NCBI GenBank assembly: GCA_047624005.1
Contig: JBLHPE010000007.1
Coordinates: 9,760 to 73,759, forward strand
Length of the DNA: 64,000 nucleotides
DNA from: Ascidiaceihabitans sp047624005
GTDB taxonomy: Bacteria; Pseudomonadota; Alphaproteobacteria; Rhodobacterales; Rhodobacteraceae
Direction of reading: 5' to 3'
The notes beneath the pieces are model-generated. The model made no database searches. It saw nothing but the letters and a program-made list of their open reading frames with translations, and was not told the DNA's origin. Made by a program: the position numbers and the translations under genes. Shown piece by piece: positions 9,015-18,290 of this stretch (the stretch's first letter is position 1; the number at the start of each line of letters is the position of its first letter).

Positions 9015-11027
9015 TCAAGCGGCCAAACCGCGGCCCTTCAACAGCGCCTCAACACCCGGTAAACGACCACGAAACGCGATATACAATTCGCCCGCATCGC
9101 GACTGCCACCAGTAGACAAGATGTTGGCTTCTAAGGCCGCTGCACGTTCAGGGTCAAAGGCACCGCCCGCTTCTTCAAAGGCTTCAAACGCATCGGCATC
9201 CATAACTTCGGACCACATGTAGCTGTAGTACCCTGACGAGTAACCGTCGCCTGAGAACACGTGGGCAAAATGCGGTGTCGCATGGCGCATCGTGATCGCA
9301 CGTGGCATCCCCAAACCATCCAGTATCTCGGATTGACGGGCCATCGGATCGCTCGGCGCGTCGCCGTCGTGGAATTCCAAATCGACCAAAGCCGACGCAA
9401 CATATTCAACGGTAGAAAAGCCCATGTCATAGGTCGCTGCACCTAGAACTTTCTTCAACAGCGCTTCAGGCATCGCCTTGCCAGTTTCAGCATGGGTTGC
9501 AAACTTGGCAAGCACTTCAGGCACTTCCAACCAGTGCTCGTACAACTGGCTTGGCAGCTCCACAAAATCGCGGGCAACAGACGTTCCCGACACACTCTCA
9601 TAGGTCACGTTCGACAACATCTGGTGCAAGGCATGCCCAAATTCATGGAACAATGTGCGGGCATCGTCATAAGACAATAACGCAGGCGCGCCTTTGGCAA
9701 AATTACACACGTTAATCACCACAGGAGCTTGTACCTCAGGGAACTTCGCTTGTGACCGCATCGCCGAACACCACGCACCAGAGCGCTTGGACCCGCGCGC
9801 GAAATAATCACCGATAAATACAGCGACATGTGCGCCATCACGGGTCACTTCCCACGCGCGGCAATCCTCATGATAGAGCGGTACATCCAGCGGTTTGAAC
9901 TGCAATCCAAACAACCGCGTTGCACAATCAAACGACGCATCAATCATGCGGTCCAATTGGAAATATGGCTTCAATTCAGCTTCATCCAGATCGTGTAATT
10001 CTTTGCGACGGCGTTCAGAATAGAACCGCCAATCCCAAGGCTCCAAATCACCGTTCACGCCATCGGCGTGCATCATCGCCGCCAACTTCTCTGCATCTGA
10101 ATTTGCCTGTGCCTTGGCTGGCTCCCAAACCGCCATCAGCAAATCACGTACAGCTTCCGGCTTCTTCGCCATCTCCGTTTCTAATTTATATTCAGCAAAG
10201 TTCGCATAGCCCAACAACTGCGCCCGTTCGGACCGCAAAGCCAAAGTCTCGGCTGCGATTTCACGATTGTCCGTTCCGCCACCGTTGGCCCCACGCGCAC
10301 CCCACGCCTTATACGCAATTTCGCGCAAATCGCGACGGGTCGAGAACTGCAAAAACGGTACGATGATCGAACGCGACAATGTCACAACCGGACCACCAGC
10401 TTCTTTTTCTTCGCCAGCAGCACGGGCCGCCGCGATCACAAACTCTGGCAGACCATCCAAATCACCCTCGCCTAAAGGCATGAACCACTCACGCTCATCA
10501 GCCAAAAGGTTCTGCGTAAACTCGGTTCCGAGGACCGCCAAGCGCCCTTTAATCTCTTTCATTCGATCCTCGCCGACGCCCTCTAACGCCGATCCAGAGC
10601 GCACAAACCCGCGATGCGTCAACATCAAAACACGGGCTTGTTCATCGGTCAGTTCCAAGCTGTCACGCGCATCCCAAACGGCAGCGACACGGGCAAACAA
10701 CGCTTTATTGCTAGACACTTCGGAAAAATGCGCCGCCAACAGTGGGGCAAAATCACGCTGTAATGCTTCACGTGCAGGATTACTGTCCGCACCCGCAACT
10801 GTGTAAAATGCAGACAGAACTTTATCCAAGTCACGGCCCACAGCCTCTAACGCTTCGATCGTATTGGCGAATGATGCTGGATCAGCGGTGGCTGTAATGG
10901 CACCAATTTCTGCCTTATGGCTGGCCAAAGCAACGCCAAGTGCTGGCGCGAAATCATCGTCAGAAATTTTATCAAACGGGGTCAGGCCAAACGGGGTTTC
11001 CCAAGCGGTCAGTAATGGATTGGTCAT
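9015..11027 (-). CDS. M3 family metallopeptidase (oligopeptidase A / dipeptidyl carboxypeptidase type)
   Basis: Cytoplasmic zinc oligopeptidase of 670 residues that degrades short peptides, including cleaved signal peptides. The zinc site H461-E-F-G-H465 sits in the typical M3 thimet context HEFGHALHQ, with the third ligand Glu about 25 residues later in DFVELPSQ. The N-terminus (MTNPLLTAWETPFGLTPF) is typical of the family. The start at 11027 is set by a clear AAAGGAG seven bases upstream; the longer open frame has none. OpdA and Dcp cannot be separated here. No signal peptide. Confidence 0.92.
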   Translation of the reverse strand: MTNPLLTAWETPFGLTPFDKISDDDFAPALGVALASHKAEIGAITATADPASFANTIEALEAVGRDLDKVLSAFYTVAGADSNPAREALQRDFAPLLAAHFSEVSSNKALFARVAAVWDARDSLELTDEQARVLMLTHRGFVRSGSALEGVGEDRMKEIKGRLAVLGTEFTQNLLADEREWFMPLGEGDLDGLPEFVIAAARAAGEEKEAGGPVVTLSRSIIVPFLQFSTRRDLREIAYKAWGARGANGGGTDNREIAAETLALRSERAQLLGYANFAEYKLETEMAKKPEAVRDLLMAVWEPAKAQANSDAEKLAAMMHADGVNGDLEPWDWRFYSERRRKELHDLDEAELKPYFQLDRMIDASFDCATRLFGLQFKPLDVPLYHEDCRAWEVTRDGAHVAVFIGDYFARGSKRSGAWCSAMRSQAKFPEVQAPVVINVCNFAKGAPALLSYDDARTLFHEFGHALHQMLSNVTYESVSGTSVARDFVELPSQLYEHWLEVPEVLAKFATHAETGKAMPEALLKKVLGAATYDMGFSTVEYVASALVDLEFHDGDAPSDPMARQSEILDGLGMPRAITMRHATPHFAHVFSGDGYSSGYYSYMWSEVMDADAFEAFEEAGGAFDPERAAALEANILSTGGSRDAGELYIAFRGRLPGVEALLKGRGLAA

Positions 11028-11094
11028 AAGTGTCTCCTTTAAAGTCAAACTAAGGTCGGCCAATCCGCACTACAATGGTGCCGCGATCAAATGC

Positions 11095-12138
11095 CTACTG
11101 GGTGCCACAGATCGGGCAATCGGCGCGAGATTCCAGCGTAATTTTGCGGCTTTCGCCGTACAGCGCATCATAAATTATCATCTCGCCGCGCAAGGACGCA
11201 CCAGCATCCGTGATGACCTTGATCGCCTCAACAGCCATCATCGACCCAACAACCCCCGGCAAGGGACCAATAACGCCAGCCTCAGCACAACTAGGGGCCA
11301 ATTCAGGCGCAGGCGCTTGCGGGAAAATACATTGATAACACGGCGCATCATTTGCAGGATCAAAGACGCTCAGCTGCCCTTCCCATTGCGTCAACGCCCC
11401 AGAAATCAACGGCTTGCCCAGCGCCACACAGATCCGGTTCACCAGATACCGTGTCTCAAAGTTATCGCACCCATCCAACACAAGATCATATTCGGAAATC
11501 AGTTCTTCAGCGATTTCATCCGTCAATCGCCGCTCATATGGGCGCACCGTGACATAAGGGTTCTGCGCAATCATCGCCGCTTGGGCCGAAAAAACCTTGG
11601 GCAACCCAATATCGCTATCGCGGTGGATCACTTGGCGTTGCAAGTTCGCGTTATCGACCACATCGTCATCAATGATCCCAATCGTGCCCACACCTGCTGC
11701 AGCCAAATATTGCAACACAGGCGATCCAAGACCACCCGCACCCACAACTAAAACGGATGCTTCTTTCAACGCTTTTTGCCCCGGTCCCCCCATTTCACGC
11801 ATCACGATATGGCGGGCGTAGCGGTTCAGTTCGGTGTCCGAAAACAAAGGACTATCGACTTGAGTTTCAGCAACCTTCACCTCAGCTTTTGAACGCAACC
11901 TCCCTAAACCCCAGCGATACCCCCAAATAAGTACGCCCAAACCAAAAAACATCGCCCAAGGTTCGGCCATCTCGCGGACTGCATAGTTCAACTTATTTTC
12001 TGGAATTGGTACAATTAACAAAAAGAAGACAATCGCTGCAGGAAAGGAACCAAATAGAACCCAACGCCCTCGATAAGGCACACTAAAACCAAAACACGCA
12101 AACCAAATGACTATAGCAGAAATCAGAACAAACAACAT
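11095..12138 (-). CDS. moeB: membrane-anchored ThiF/MoeB/HesA-family adenylyltransferase
   Basis: E1-like enzyme of 347 residues that should adenylate the C-terminus of a ubiquitin-like sulfur carrier (MoaD or ThiS). The N-terminal ~80 residues carry three hydrophobic segments (about 1-18, 26-45, 60-76), unusual for cytosolic MoeB. The enzyme domain follows: GAGGLG at 133-138, N165-L-Q-R-Q169, D222-G-C-D-N226, and zinc Cys pairs C267-Y-Q-C270 and C341-P-I-C344. C284 may be the catalytic cysteine. The ATG directly abuts the dut stop (TGAATG). Downstream partner unknown: MoaD- or ThiS-like genes are not in this window. Confidence 0.85.
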   Translation of the reverse strand: MLFVLISAIVIWFACFGFSVPYRGRWVLFGSFPAAIVFFLLIVPIPENKLNYAVREMAEPWAMFFGLGVLIWGYRWGLGRLRSKAEVKVAETQVDSPLFSDTELNRYARHIVMREMGGPGQKALKEASVLVVGAGGLGSPVLQYLAAAGVGTIGIIDDDVVDNANLQRQVIHRDSDIGLPKVFSAQAAMIAQNPYVTVRPYERRLTDEIAEELISEYDLVLDGCDNFETRYLVNRICVALGKPLISGALTQWEGQLSVFDPANDAPCYQCIFPQAPAPELAPSCAEAGVIGPLPGVVGSMMAVEAIKVITDAGASLRGEMIIYDALYGESRKITLESRADCPICGTQ

Positions 12139-12597
12139 TCAGGTGCGCCCCGTAGACCCAAAACCGCCCGTACCACGCGCGGTGTCATCTAGCGTATCAC
12201 TTTGAACAAACGTGGCCTGCACAACAGGGGCAACAACCACTTGCGCGATGCGCATACCGTGCGTCACCTCGAACGGATCAGCGCCCGTGTTCAAAACGAT
12301 TACACCAACAAGCCCCCGATAATCACTATCGATTGTGCCAGGCGAGTTCACCAATGTAATACCGTGTTTCAAGGCTAGGCCCGAACGTGGGCGCACCTGT
12401 ACTTCAAACCCACGGGGGATTTCAAAACGCAATCCGGTCGGGATCAATGCACGTCCTCCACTCGGGATATCAATGCCCGCGCGATCTTCAAAATTGGCAC
12501 GAATATCCGCACCCGCCGCCCCGTCCGTTTCGTAAAACGGCAACGCTATTTCGGGATCAAAGTCTGCGTCCCGAACAACCTTAATCGTCACGCTCAC
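12139..12597 (-). CDS. dut: dUTP diphosphatase
   Basis: Homotrimeric dUTPase of 152 residues, hydrolysing dUTP to dUMP to keep uracil out of DNA and feed dTMP synthesis. The five conserved motifs are visible: GAAGADIRA; GGRALIPTGL; RPRSGLALKHG with the NSPGTIDSDYRG catalytic Asp loop; GMRIAQ; and the C-terminal RGTGGFGSTG arm. The start is GTG at 12597, overlapping the coaBC stop by 4 bases. Middle gene of a coaBC-dut-moeB operon. Confidence 0.96.
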   Translation of the reverse strand: MSVTIKVVRDADFDPEIALPFYETDGAAGADIRANFEDRAGIDIPSGGRALIPTGLRFEIPRGFEVQVRPRSGLALKHGITLVNSPGTIDSDYRGLVGVIVLNTGADPFEVTHGMRIAQVVVAPVVQATFVQSDTLDDTARGTGGFGSTGRT

Positions 12598-13787
12598 GCA
12601 ATAGCCTCGGCAATCCGGTGTGCCAATTTTCGTGAAACATTGTCCTTAGACATACGGGGCCAATCCTCAACACCTGCATCCGAAATCAACGATACGGCGT
12701 TTTCGGTCCCACCCATAATCCCCGTTTCTGGGGATACATCATTGGCCACGATCCAATCGCAGCCCTTGCGCTTCCGCTTGGCCGTGGCATTTGCTTTGAC
12801 GTCGTTTGTCTCGGCTGCGAAGCCAATCACAAGCGGCGGACGACCAGTTGTAAGCTGCGCCACATGGGCCAAAATGTCAGGGTTCTCGGCAAATTTTAGG
12901 GTCGGCAAACCGTCTTTGGATTTTTTAAGTTTGCGATCGCTTGCACCCTCAACACGCCAATCCGCAACAGCGGCGGCAAAGATCGCAACGTCAGCGGGCA
13001 AGGCAGTTTGAACCGCTTCTAACATCTGCTGGGCAGTCTGAACGGCAATCACTTCAACACCTTCGGGCGGGGCAACATCGGCAGGGCCTGTCACAAATAC
13101 AACATCCGCGCCCAACGCCGACAATGCATTGGCAAGGGCTGTACCTTGCGCACCAGAAGAACGGTTTGCGATATATCGAACGGGATCAATCGGTTCGTGC
13201 GTCGGACCAGACGTGATCAAAACACGCTTCCCTTTCAGCGTGCCATTCGCCAATTTTGCCTCAACAGCCGCAACAACCTCTAGGGGTTCAGACATTCGAC
13301 CGGGACCAAATTCACCACAGGCCATGTCGCCATCATTCGGGCCGATAAATGTGACACCATCACCCTTCAATGTTGCTATGTTGCGCTGGGTCGCGGGGTG
13401 CTGCCACATGCGCACGTTCATCGCTGGTGCCAGCAAGACTGGTGTGTCGGTGGCTAGTAGCAAAGTTGAAGCAAGATCATTCGCCAACCCCTGTGCCATC
13501 TTCGCCATCAAATCGGCTGTCGCAGGGGCCACCACGATCAAGTCAGCAGAACGGGAAAGTTGGATATGGCCCATCTCGGCCTCATCCGTCAGGTCAAATA
13601 AGTCAGTGTAGACCTTCGAGCCAGACAAGGCTGCCACCGACAAAGGGGTCACAAATTCTGTCCCAGCACGCGTCAAAACAGGGGTCACATCCGCACCGCG
13701 CTCGCGCAATCGACGGATCAGATCAAGGCTTTTGAACGCAGCAATGCCACCACCAATAATCAAGAGAATTCGTTTTCCGCTCAGCAT
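12594..13787 (-). CDS. coaBC: bifunctional phosphopantothenoylcysteine decarboxylase/synthetase
   Basis: Two-domain coenzyme A enzyme of 397 residues. The CoaC flavoprotein domain (about 1-180) has the N-terminal GGGIAAFKSLDLIRRLR, the active-site His in MGHIQLSRSADL, PAMNVRMWQHPA and the CGEFGPGRM Cys loop. The CoaB domain (about 185-397) has RVLITSGPTHEPIDPVRY, RSSGAQG and the KLKK lysine motif. Ligates cysteine to 4'-phosphopantothenate using CTP, then decarboxylates. First gene of its operon. Confidence 0.97.
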   Translation of the reverse strand: MLSGKRILLIIGGGIAAFKSLDLIRRLRERGADVTPVLTRAGTEFVTPLSVAALSGSKVYTDLFDLTDEAEMGHIQLSRSADLIVVAPATADLMAKMAQGLANDLASTLLLATDTPVLLAPAMNVRMWQHPATQRNIATLKGDGVTFIGPNDGDMACGEFGPGRMSEPLEVVAAVEAKLANGTLKGKRVLITSGPTHEPIDPVRYIANRSSGAQGTALANALSALGADVVFVTGPADVAPPEGVEVIAVQTAQQMLEAVQTALPADVAIFAAAVADWRVEGASDRKLKKSKDGLPTLKFAENPDILAHVAQLTTGRPPLVIGFAAETNDVKANATAKRKRKGCDWIVANDVSPETGIMGGTENAVSLISDAGVEDWPRMSKDNVSRKLAHRIAEAIA

Positions 13788-13877
13788 GACGTGCCTCGAT
13801 ATTTGGACAATTGGTCAATCATACTGCGAGCGGGTGCGTTCTGCCAGCCCGTAAGGTTCACGCGTTGCGCACTTCAA

Positions 13878-14756
13878 CTACATAAGGAAGTTTTGAATTT
13901 CTGGCCCTTGGCTTTCCAATGTTTTACGCATTTTCCCAAAGGCTGCAGCTTCCAACTGGCGAACGCGTTCTTTGCTTAGAGACAATTCCTTTCCCAAGCT
14001 TTCCAATGTCCGCGGCGTATCCCGTAACTTTCGTTCCCGCACAATGAATCGTTCGCGTTCACTCAACTCACCCATCGCGTCAAACAACCACGTCCGCAAC
14101 TGGGCCGTATCATGCGAGTGCTCAACAACCTCAGCGGCCTGCGCGCTATCATCTTCAAGTGCGTCAATCCACTCACGACCTTCATCCTCTGACGATTGAG
14201 TCGCGTTCAGCGAGAAATCAGAGCCGGACAACCGACCCTCCATCATCTCCACGTCGTGCAAGGGGACGCCAATCTCTGTCGAGATCATCTGCAACAACTG
14301 GTGCTTGTCCAATTTGACGCCCGCAGATTTGCTTTCGCGCTCTAAACGGGCCTGCACACGGCGCATGTTAAAAAATAATGACTTTTGGGAAGATGTGGAC
14401 CCGGTCCGAACCATCGACCAATTGCGCATGACATGGTCTTGGACCGAAGCCTTGATCCACCACATCGCGTAGGTCGAGAACCGTACACCGCGATCAGGGT
14501 CAAACTTTTCAGCCGCCTTCATCAGGCCCAATCCTGCCTCTTGGATAAGGTCGTTCATAGGGGCGCCATAACGTTTGAATTTTGAAGCCATCGAGATCGC
14601 CAAGCGCATGTACGCGGTGATTAAGCGATGCAATGCGGCCTCGTCACGATGGTCACGCCACGCATAGGCCAATTTCAATTCGGTCTCTGCATCCAGCATC
14701 TCTGCCTTCATCGCGATCCGTGTTATAGAAATGTCTCTCGCTGTCTCCAAGGCCAT
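13878..14756 (-). CDS. rpoH: RpoH-type (RpoHII-like) heat-shock/stress sigma factor
   Basis: Group 3 sigma-70 protein of 292 residues. Region 2 is intact (YMRLAISMASKF, DLIQEAGLGLMKAAEKFDP, RFSTYAMWWIKASVQD), the RpoH box region QKSLFFNMRR follows, and region 4 ends with the helix-turn-helix LSLSKERVRQLEA. The N-terminus and region 2 resemble the second RpoH (RpoHII) of Rhodobacter sphaeroides, which serves singlet-oxygen and oxidative responses; that paralogue assignment is from memory. The start at 14756 has GGAGTG upstream. A second rpoH would be expected elsewhere in the genome. Confidence 0.9.
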   Translation of the reverse strand: MALETARDISITRIAMKAEMLDAETELKLAYAWRDHRDEAALHRLITAYMRLAISMASKFKRYGAPMNDLIQEAGLGLMKAAEKFDPDRGVRFSTYAMWWIKASVQDHVMRNWSMVRTGSTSSQKSLFFNMRRVQARLERESKSAGVKLDKHQLLQMISTEIGVPLHDVEMMEGRLSGSDFSLNATQSSEDEGREWIDALEDDSAQAAEVVEHSHDTAQLRTWLFDAMGELSERERFIVRERKLRDTPRTLESLGKELSLSKERVRQLEAAAFGKMRKTLESQGPEIQNFLM

Positions 14757-14775
14757 TGCGGCACTCCATGTTATG

Positions 14776-14800
14776 ATGAGCGCTTGTTTTGGACGCTCAT
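14776..14800 (-). promoter_or_regulatory. inverted repeat in the rpoH leader
   Basis: Perfect 7-bp arms ATGAGCG (14776-14782) and CGCTCAT (14794-14800) separated by 11 bases, 20 to 44 bases upstream of the rpoH start. It could be a 5'-UTR stem or an operator in the rpoH/cobU divergent region. I see no clear -35/-10 pair around it. Confidence 0.35.
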
Positions 14801-14848
14801 AATAGATACGCAGCAAATTAACGATTGGTTCACTTTAGGGGCGGAAAA

Positions 14849-15370
14849 ATGTTGCCAAAGTTGTCTTTCATCCTAGGGGGCGCTGCATCAGGGAAATCCG
14901 TATTTGCAGAAAACCTAATCCTTAACAGTGGGTTAAAACCCGTCTATATCGCTACATCTCGAATTTGGGACGACGAGACAAAAGTCCGCGTCAATGTGCA
15001 TAAATCTCGGCGGGACGAGACGTGGACCACCGTTGAAGCCGCCTTTGATCTTTCGATTGCCTTAAGCACAGCAACGCCTGAACAGGCTGTTCTAATTGAC
15101 TGCGCAACGATGTGGCTAACCAATCATTTACTCGACGAAAACGACCTAGAAGTGGCCCAAAACCAACTGCTTTCAAGCCTCAAAACCTGCACCGCTTCCG
15201 TTGTGATTGTGTCCAACGAAGTGGGCCAAGGCATCGTGCCTGACAACGCATTGTCACGGCAATTTCGCGAGGCGCAGGGGCGGCTAAATATCGCGCTTGC
15301 CGCACAATCGGACCTTGCCGTACAGGTCATTGCTGGGTTGCCAAACGTACTAAAGGGGACATTGCAATGA
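14849..15370 (+). CDS. cobU: adenosylcobinamide kinase / adenosylcobinamide-phosphate guanylyltransferase
   Basis: Bifunctional enzyme of 173 residues (CobU/CobP) that phosphorylates adenosylcobinamide and then attaches GMP, in the nucleotide-loop assembly of cobalamin. P-loop GGAASGKS near residues 9-16; YIATSRIWDDE and the RRDETWTTVE segment are typical. The C-terminal VSNEVGQGIVPDN is a family signature. The start is the ATG at 14849 after GGGGCGG. Overlaps the next gene by ATGA. No cobalamin riboswitch is visible upstream. Confidence 0.95.
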   Translation: MLPKLSFILGGAASGKSVFAENLILNSGLKPVYIATSRIWDDETKVRVNVHKSRRDETWTTVEAAFDLSIALSTATPEQAVLIDCATMWLTNHLLDENDLEVAQNQLLSSLKTCTASVVIVSNEVGQGIVPDNALSRQFREAQGRLNIALAAQSDLAVQVIAGLPNVLKGTLQ

Positions 15371-15954
15371 CCGCACCAACCACGTGGCATTGGGTCCGTC
15401 ACGGCCCCACACACCAGAAAACATTTGTCGGTTGGCGTGATGTCGCCGCAGATTTGTCCGCCACCGATCAAATCGCTCGGCTGGCAGCGCATCTTCCAGA
15501 CGACGCGGTGGTCATCTCATCCGACCTTACCCGCTGCGTTTCAACCGCAGACGCCATCGCAGGCAACCGCATCCGCTTGCCCCACAATCCACATCTACGC
15601 GAACTTCACTTTGGGACATGGGACGGGGTCCACTTTTCCGAGGTTTCAGAAAAACATCCCGTATTGTCGCGCGCTTATTGGGAAACGCCCGGCCCCCACA
15701 CCCCACCGGGCGGCGAAAGCTGGGACGAGGCCGCGCACCGTGTCCACAGCACAACGCAACACTTGACCCGCAAACACGCAGGCAAACACATCATCGCTGT
15801 GGCGCATTTTGGTGTGATCCTGACCCAAGTTCAGATGGCGCTTGGCGTGCCGGCAGCCAAGGTGCTTGCCCATAAGATCGATAATTTGTCGGTCACCGAC
15901 ATCACGTGGGAAAATGGCAAGGGACGCATCGGCACCATCAATCACCTTGTGTGA
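15367..15954 (+). CDS. cobC: histidine phosphatase, probable alpha-ribazole phosphatase
   Basis: Phosphoglycerate-mutase-like phosphatase of 195 residues. The phospho-acceptor motif VRHGPTH (His near residue 11) is near the N-terminus, STADAIAG follows, and the second catalytic His is in AVAHFGVIL. Four-base overlap with cobU supports a role removing phosphate in lower-ligand assembly, as CobC does. The family is broad, so the substrate call rests on context. Confidence 0.75.
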   Translation: MTAPTTWHWVRHGPTHQKTFVGWRDVAADLSATDQIARLAAHLPDDAVVISSDLTRCVSTADAIAGNRIRLPHNPHLRELHFGTWDGVHFSEVSEKHPVLSRAYWETPGPHTPPGGESWDEAAHRVHSTTQHLTRKHAGKHIIAVAHFGVILTQVQMALGVPAAKVLAHKIDNLSVTDITWENGKGRIGTINHLV

Positions 15955-16013
15955 TCACCCCATTCACAAATCAAAATTTGCGTTGAGGCATTCTTGCGAC
16001 GTAGCCTAATCCC

Positions 16014-16694
16014 ATGACATATAAACTTTACATTGGTGATCGCACCTTCTCTTCATGGTCGCTTCGCGGCTGGCTGATGCTCGAAAAATTCGGGCTGGAT
16101 TTTAACACGCATTTAATCGGCCTGTACGGCGGAACGATGGCGGCTGACATGGCCCACTTGGCACCCGCCAAACTGGTCCCAACGCTTCAAACTGCTGATG
16201 GAACTGTGATCGGTGAAAGCCTCGCCATTGCCGAAACGCTCGCTGAAAACCATCCGGACAAAAATATGTGGCCGACAGATGCCGCGGCACGGGCAACCGC
16301 CCGCTGGATATGCGCTGAAATGGCCAGCAGCTTTGGGCAATTGCGCGGGCAATGCGCGATGCAGTTGCAACATGTAAACAAAGGCTTCGTGGTGGACGAA
16401 GGGCTACAATCCGACCTTGATCGTCTTGAAACACTTTGGGCACACGCCGCCAAATTCAAGTCAAACGGGCCATGGTTGTTTGGGACTTATTCATTGGCCG
16501 ACTGCATGTTCGCACCAGCTGCTGCGCGGATTATCGGTTATGACTTGCCCGTTTCAGATGCTGCACGCGCTTATTGCGACACCACGATCAATGATTCCAC
16601 ATTCAAAAAATGGCGGACCGAAGGCCTCAAAACCACCTACGATCCATTTCCTTATGACATGGGCGTGCCAACAACACCGTGGCCGGTTTCTTAA
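16014..16694 (+). CDS. glutathione S-transferase family protein
   Basis: Protein of 226 residues. N-terminal thioredoxin-like domain with YIGDRTFSSWSLRGWLML, the pattern of a bacterial GST subgroup in which a Ser-rich turn binds glutathione, and the cis-Pro region KLVPTLQT followed by ESLAIAE. All-helical C-terminal domain with YSLADCMFAPAA. The substrate is unknown; this subgroup has been linked to detoxification and maleylpyruvate-type isomerisation but nothing here decides. Standalone gene between cobC and the comM-like gene. Confidence 0.85.
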   Translation: MTYKLYIGDRTFSSWSLRGWLMLEKFGLDFNTHLIGLYGGTMAADMAHLAPAKLVPTLQTADGTVIGESLAIAETLAENHPDKNMWPTDAAARATARWICAEMASSFGQLRGQCAMQLQHVNKGFVVDEGLQSDLDRLETLWAHAAKFKSNGPWLFGTYSLADCMFAPAAARIIGYDLPVSDAARAYCDTTINDSTFKKWRTEGLKTTYDPFPYDMGVPTTPWPVS

Positions 16695-16739
16695 CTTTGG
16701 CTTTGGGACGTTAATCCTTCCTAAACCCCCCCTCGCTAG

Positions 16740-16755
16740 CCATTAACCATAATGG
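16740..16755. promoter_or_regulatory. palindrome upstream of the comM-like gene
   Basis: 16-bp palindrome CCATTA-ACCA-TAATGG, twenty bases before the start of the comM-like gene. It contains TTAACCAT, reminiscent of CtrA-type half sites, and another TTAA lies about 30 bases upstream. Function unproven. Confidence 0.3.
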
Positions 16756-16775
16756 AATGGGGCGAGGGCGACGGG

Positions 16776-18290
16776 ATGATCACACGCGCATACACGGTCG
16801 CCTTCCAAGGCATTCAGGCCCGCCAGGTCGAAGTGCAATGCGCCGTCACCGCAGGCATGCCAGCCTTCTCAATTGTCGGATTACCTGACAAGGCGGTTTC
16901 CGAGGCGCGTGACCGCGTCCGCACGGCCTTAAGTGCAATGGCGATTGCCCTGCCGTCCAAACGCATCACCATCAATCTTTCCCCTGCTGATCTGCCAAAG
17001 GTCGGGTCACATTTCGATCTGCCCATCGCGGTTGCCTTGCTTTGCGCCCTCGAAATCATCCCCTCAGACATCGCAGAAAGCCACGTCGCTTTGGGCGAAT
17101 TATCCCTCGACGGCACATTGATCCCCGTGATCGGCGCACTGCCCGCAGCGATGGCCGCCAGTGAACAAGACCGTGGATTACTTTGCCCAAAGGCGTCGGG
17201 TGCCGAAGCCGCATGGGTGGGTAATGTCCAAGTGATTGCAGCCGAAACCCTTGGTGATGTCGTGCGCCACTTCACAGGACAATCCCCGATCCAACCCGCC
17301 CAGCCGGGTGAGGTAACACAACACGACAGTTCTAAGGACCTCACTGATGTCAAAGGCCAAGAACGGGCAAAACGTGCCCTCGAAGTTGCCGCTGCTGGGC
17401 GCCATCATTTGATGATGGTCGGCACACCAGGGTCTGGAAAATCCATGCTTGCGGCCCGCCTGTCAGGTATCTTGCCACCGCTTTCGGCCAAAGAAGCCTT
17501 GGAAACTTCGATGATCCATTCGCTTGCAGGATTACTTGATGCAGGCGGCATCTCAAAGTCACGGCCCTTTCGTGAACCGCATCACACCGCTTCGATGGCC
17601 GCAATCATCGGCGGCGGGCGCGGCGCAAAACCGGGGGAGGCATCGCTGGCTCACAATGGCGTCCTGTTCATGGATGAATTTCCTGAATTTTCACGTACCG
17701 TCCTAGAAACTTTGCGCCAACCGATTGAGACAGGCGAGGTGATGATCGCCCGCGCCAACGCACACGTGAAGTACCCTTGTAAATTCATGCTGGTGGCTGC
17801 CGCGAACCCCTGCAAATGCGGCTACCTCTCGGACGCCTCACGCGCATGTAGTCGGGCACCAAACTGCGGCGAGGATTATATGGGCCGCATCTCTGGCCCA
17901 TTGATGGATCGTTTTGATCTACGGGTCGATGTGCCGCCCGTCGCGTTCACCGATCTAGATTTGCCTAAGGACGGGGACAGTTCTGCAACGGTCCGCCAAC
18001 GGGTTAGGGCTGCACGCGAAGTGCAACATGAACGATACGCGGATTTGCCTGATATGCGCAGCAATGCCGATGCAGCAGGTGAGGTTTTGACAGACATCGC
18101 AACACCAACGACCGAGGGGCGTGACCTTCTAAATCGCGCGGCGGAACAGTTCAAACTGTCAGCGCGCGGCTATCACCGCGTGCTTCGGGTCGCGCGAACA
18201 ATTGCGGATCTCGACAATTCCGAAGACGTTCAACGACCACATATCGCCGAAGCTATCAGCTTTCGTCTGCCCAGCCAGCTCGACGGTTAA
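16776..18290 (+). CDS. comM: YifB/ComM-family Mg-chelatase-like AAA+ ATPase
   Basis: AAA+ protein of 504 residues. The N-terminal Lon-protease-like fold (about 1-170) begins MITRAYTVAFQGI and carries PAFSIVGLPDKAV. The AAA+ domain follows with Walker A GTPGSGKS, Walker B LFMDEFPEF, Cys residues in PCKCGYL and later Cys/GRISGPLMDR, and a C-terminal Mg-chelatase helical bundle. ComM homologues act as branch-migration helicases during natural transformation; here that role is by homology. The start at 16776 is preferred to the upstream ATG at 16752 because the family N-terminus begins there and GGGCGACGGG precedes it. Confidence 0.92.
   Translation: MITRAYTVAFQGIQARQVEVQCAVTAGMPAFSIVGLPDKAVSEARDRVRTALSAMAIALPSKRITINLSPADLPKVGSHFDLPIAVALLCALEIIPSDIAESHVALGELSLDGTLIPVIGALPAAMAASEQDRGLLCPKASGAEAAWVGNVQVIAAETLGDVVRHFTGQSPIQPAQPGEVTQHDSSKDLTDVKGQERAKRALEVAAAGRHHLMMVGTPGSGKSMLAARLSGILPPLSAKEALETSMIHSLAGLLDAGGISKSRPFREPHHTASMAAIIGGGRGAKPGEASLAHNGVLFMDEFPEFSRTVLETLRQPIETGEVMIARANAHVKYPCKFMLVAAANPCKCGYLSDASRACSRAPNCGEDYMGRISGPLMDRFDLRVDVPPVAFTDLDLPKDGDSSATVRQRVRAAREVQHERYADLPDMRSNADAAGEVLTDIATPTTEGRDLLNRAAEQFKLSARGYHRVLRVARTIADLDNSEDVQRPHIAEAISFRLPSQLDG

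Noticed and set aside
10864..11751. 295-codon plus-strand open frame
   Set aside because: It runs antisense through the M3 peptidase and MoeB genes, has Arg/Asn/His-rich nonsense composition and no family features.
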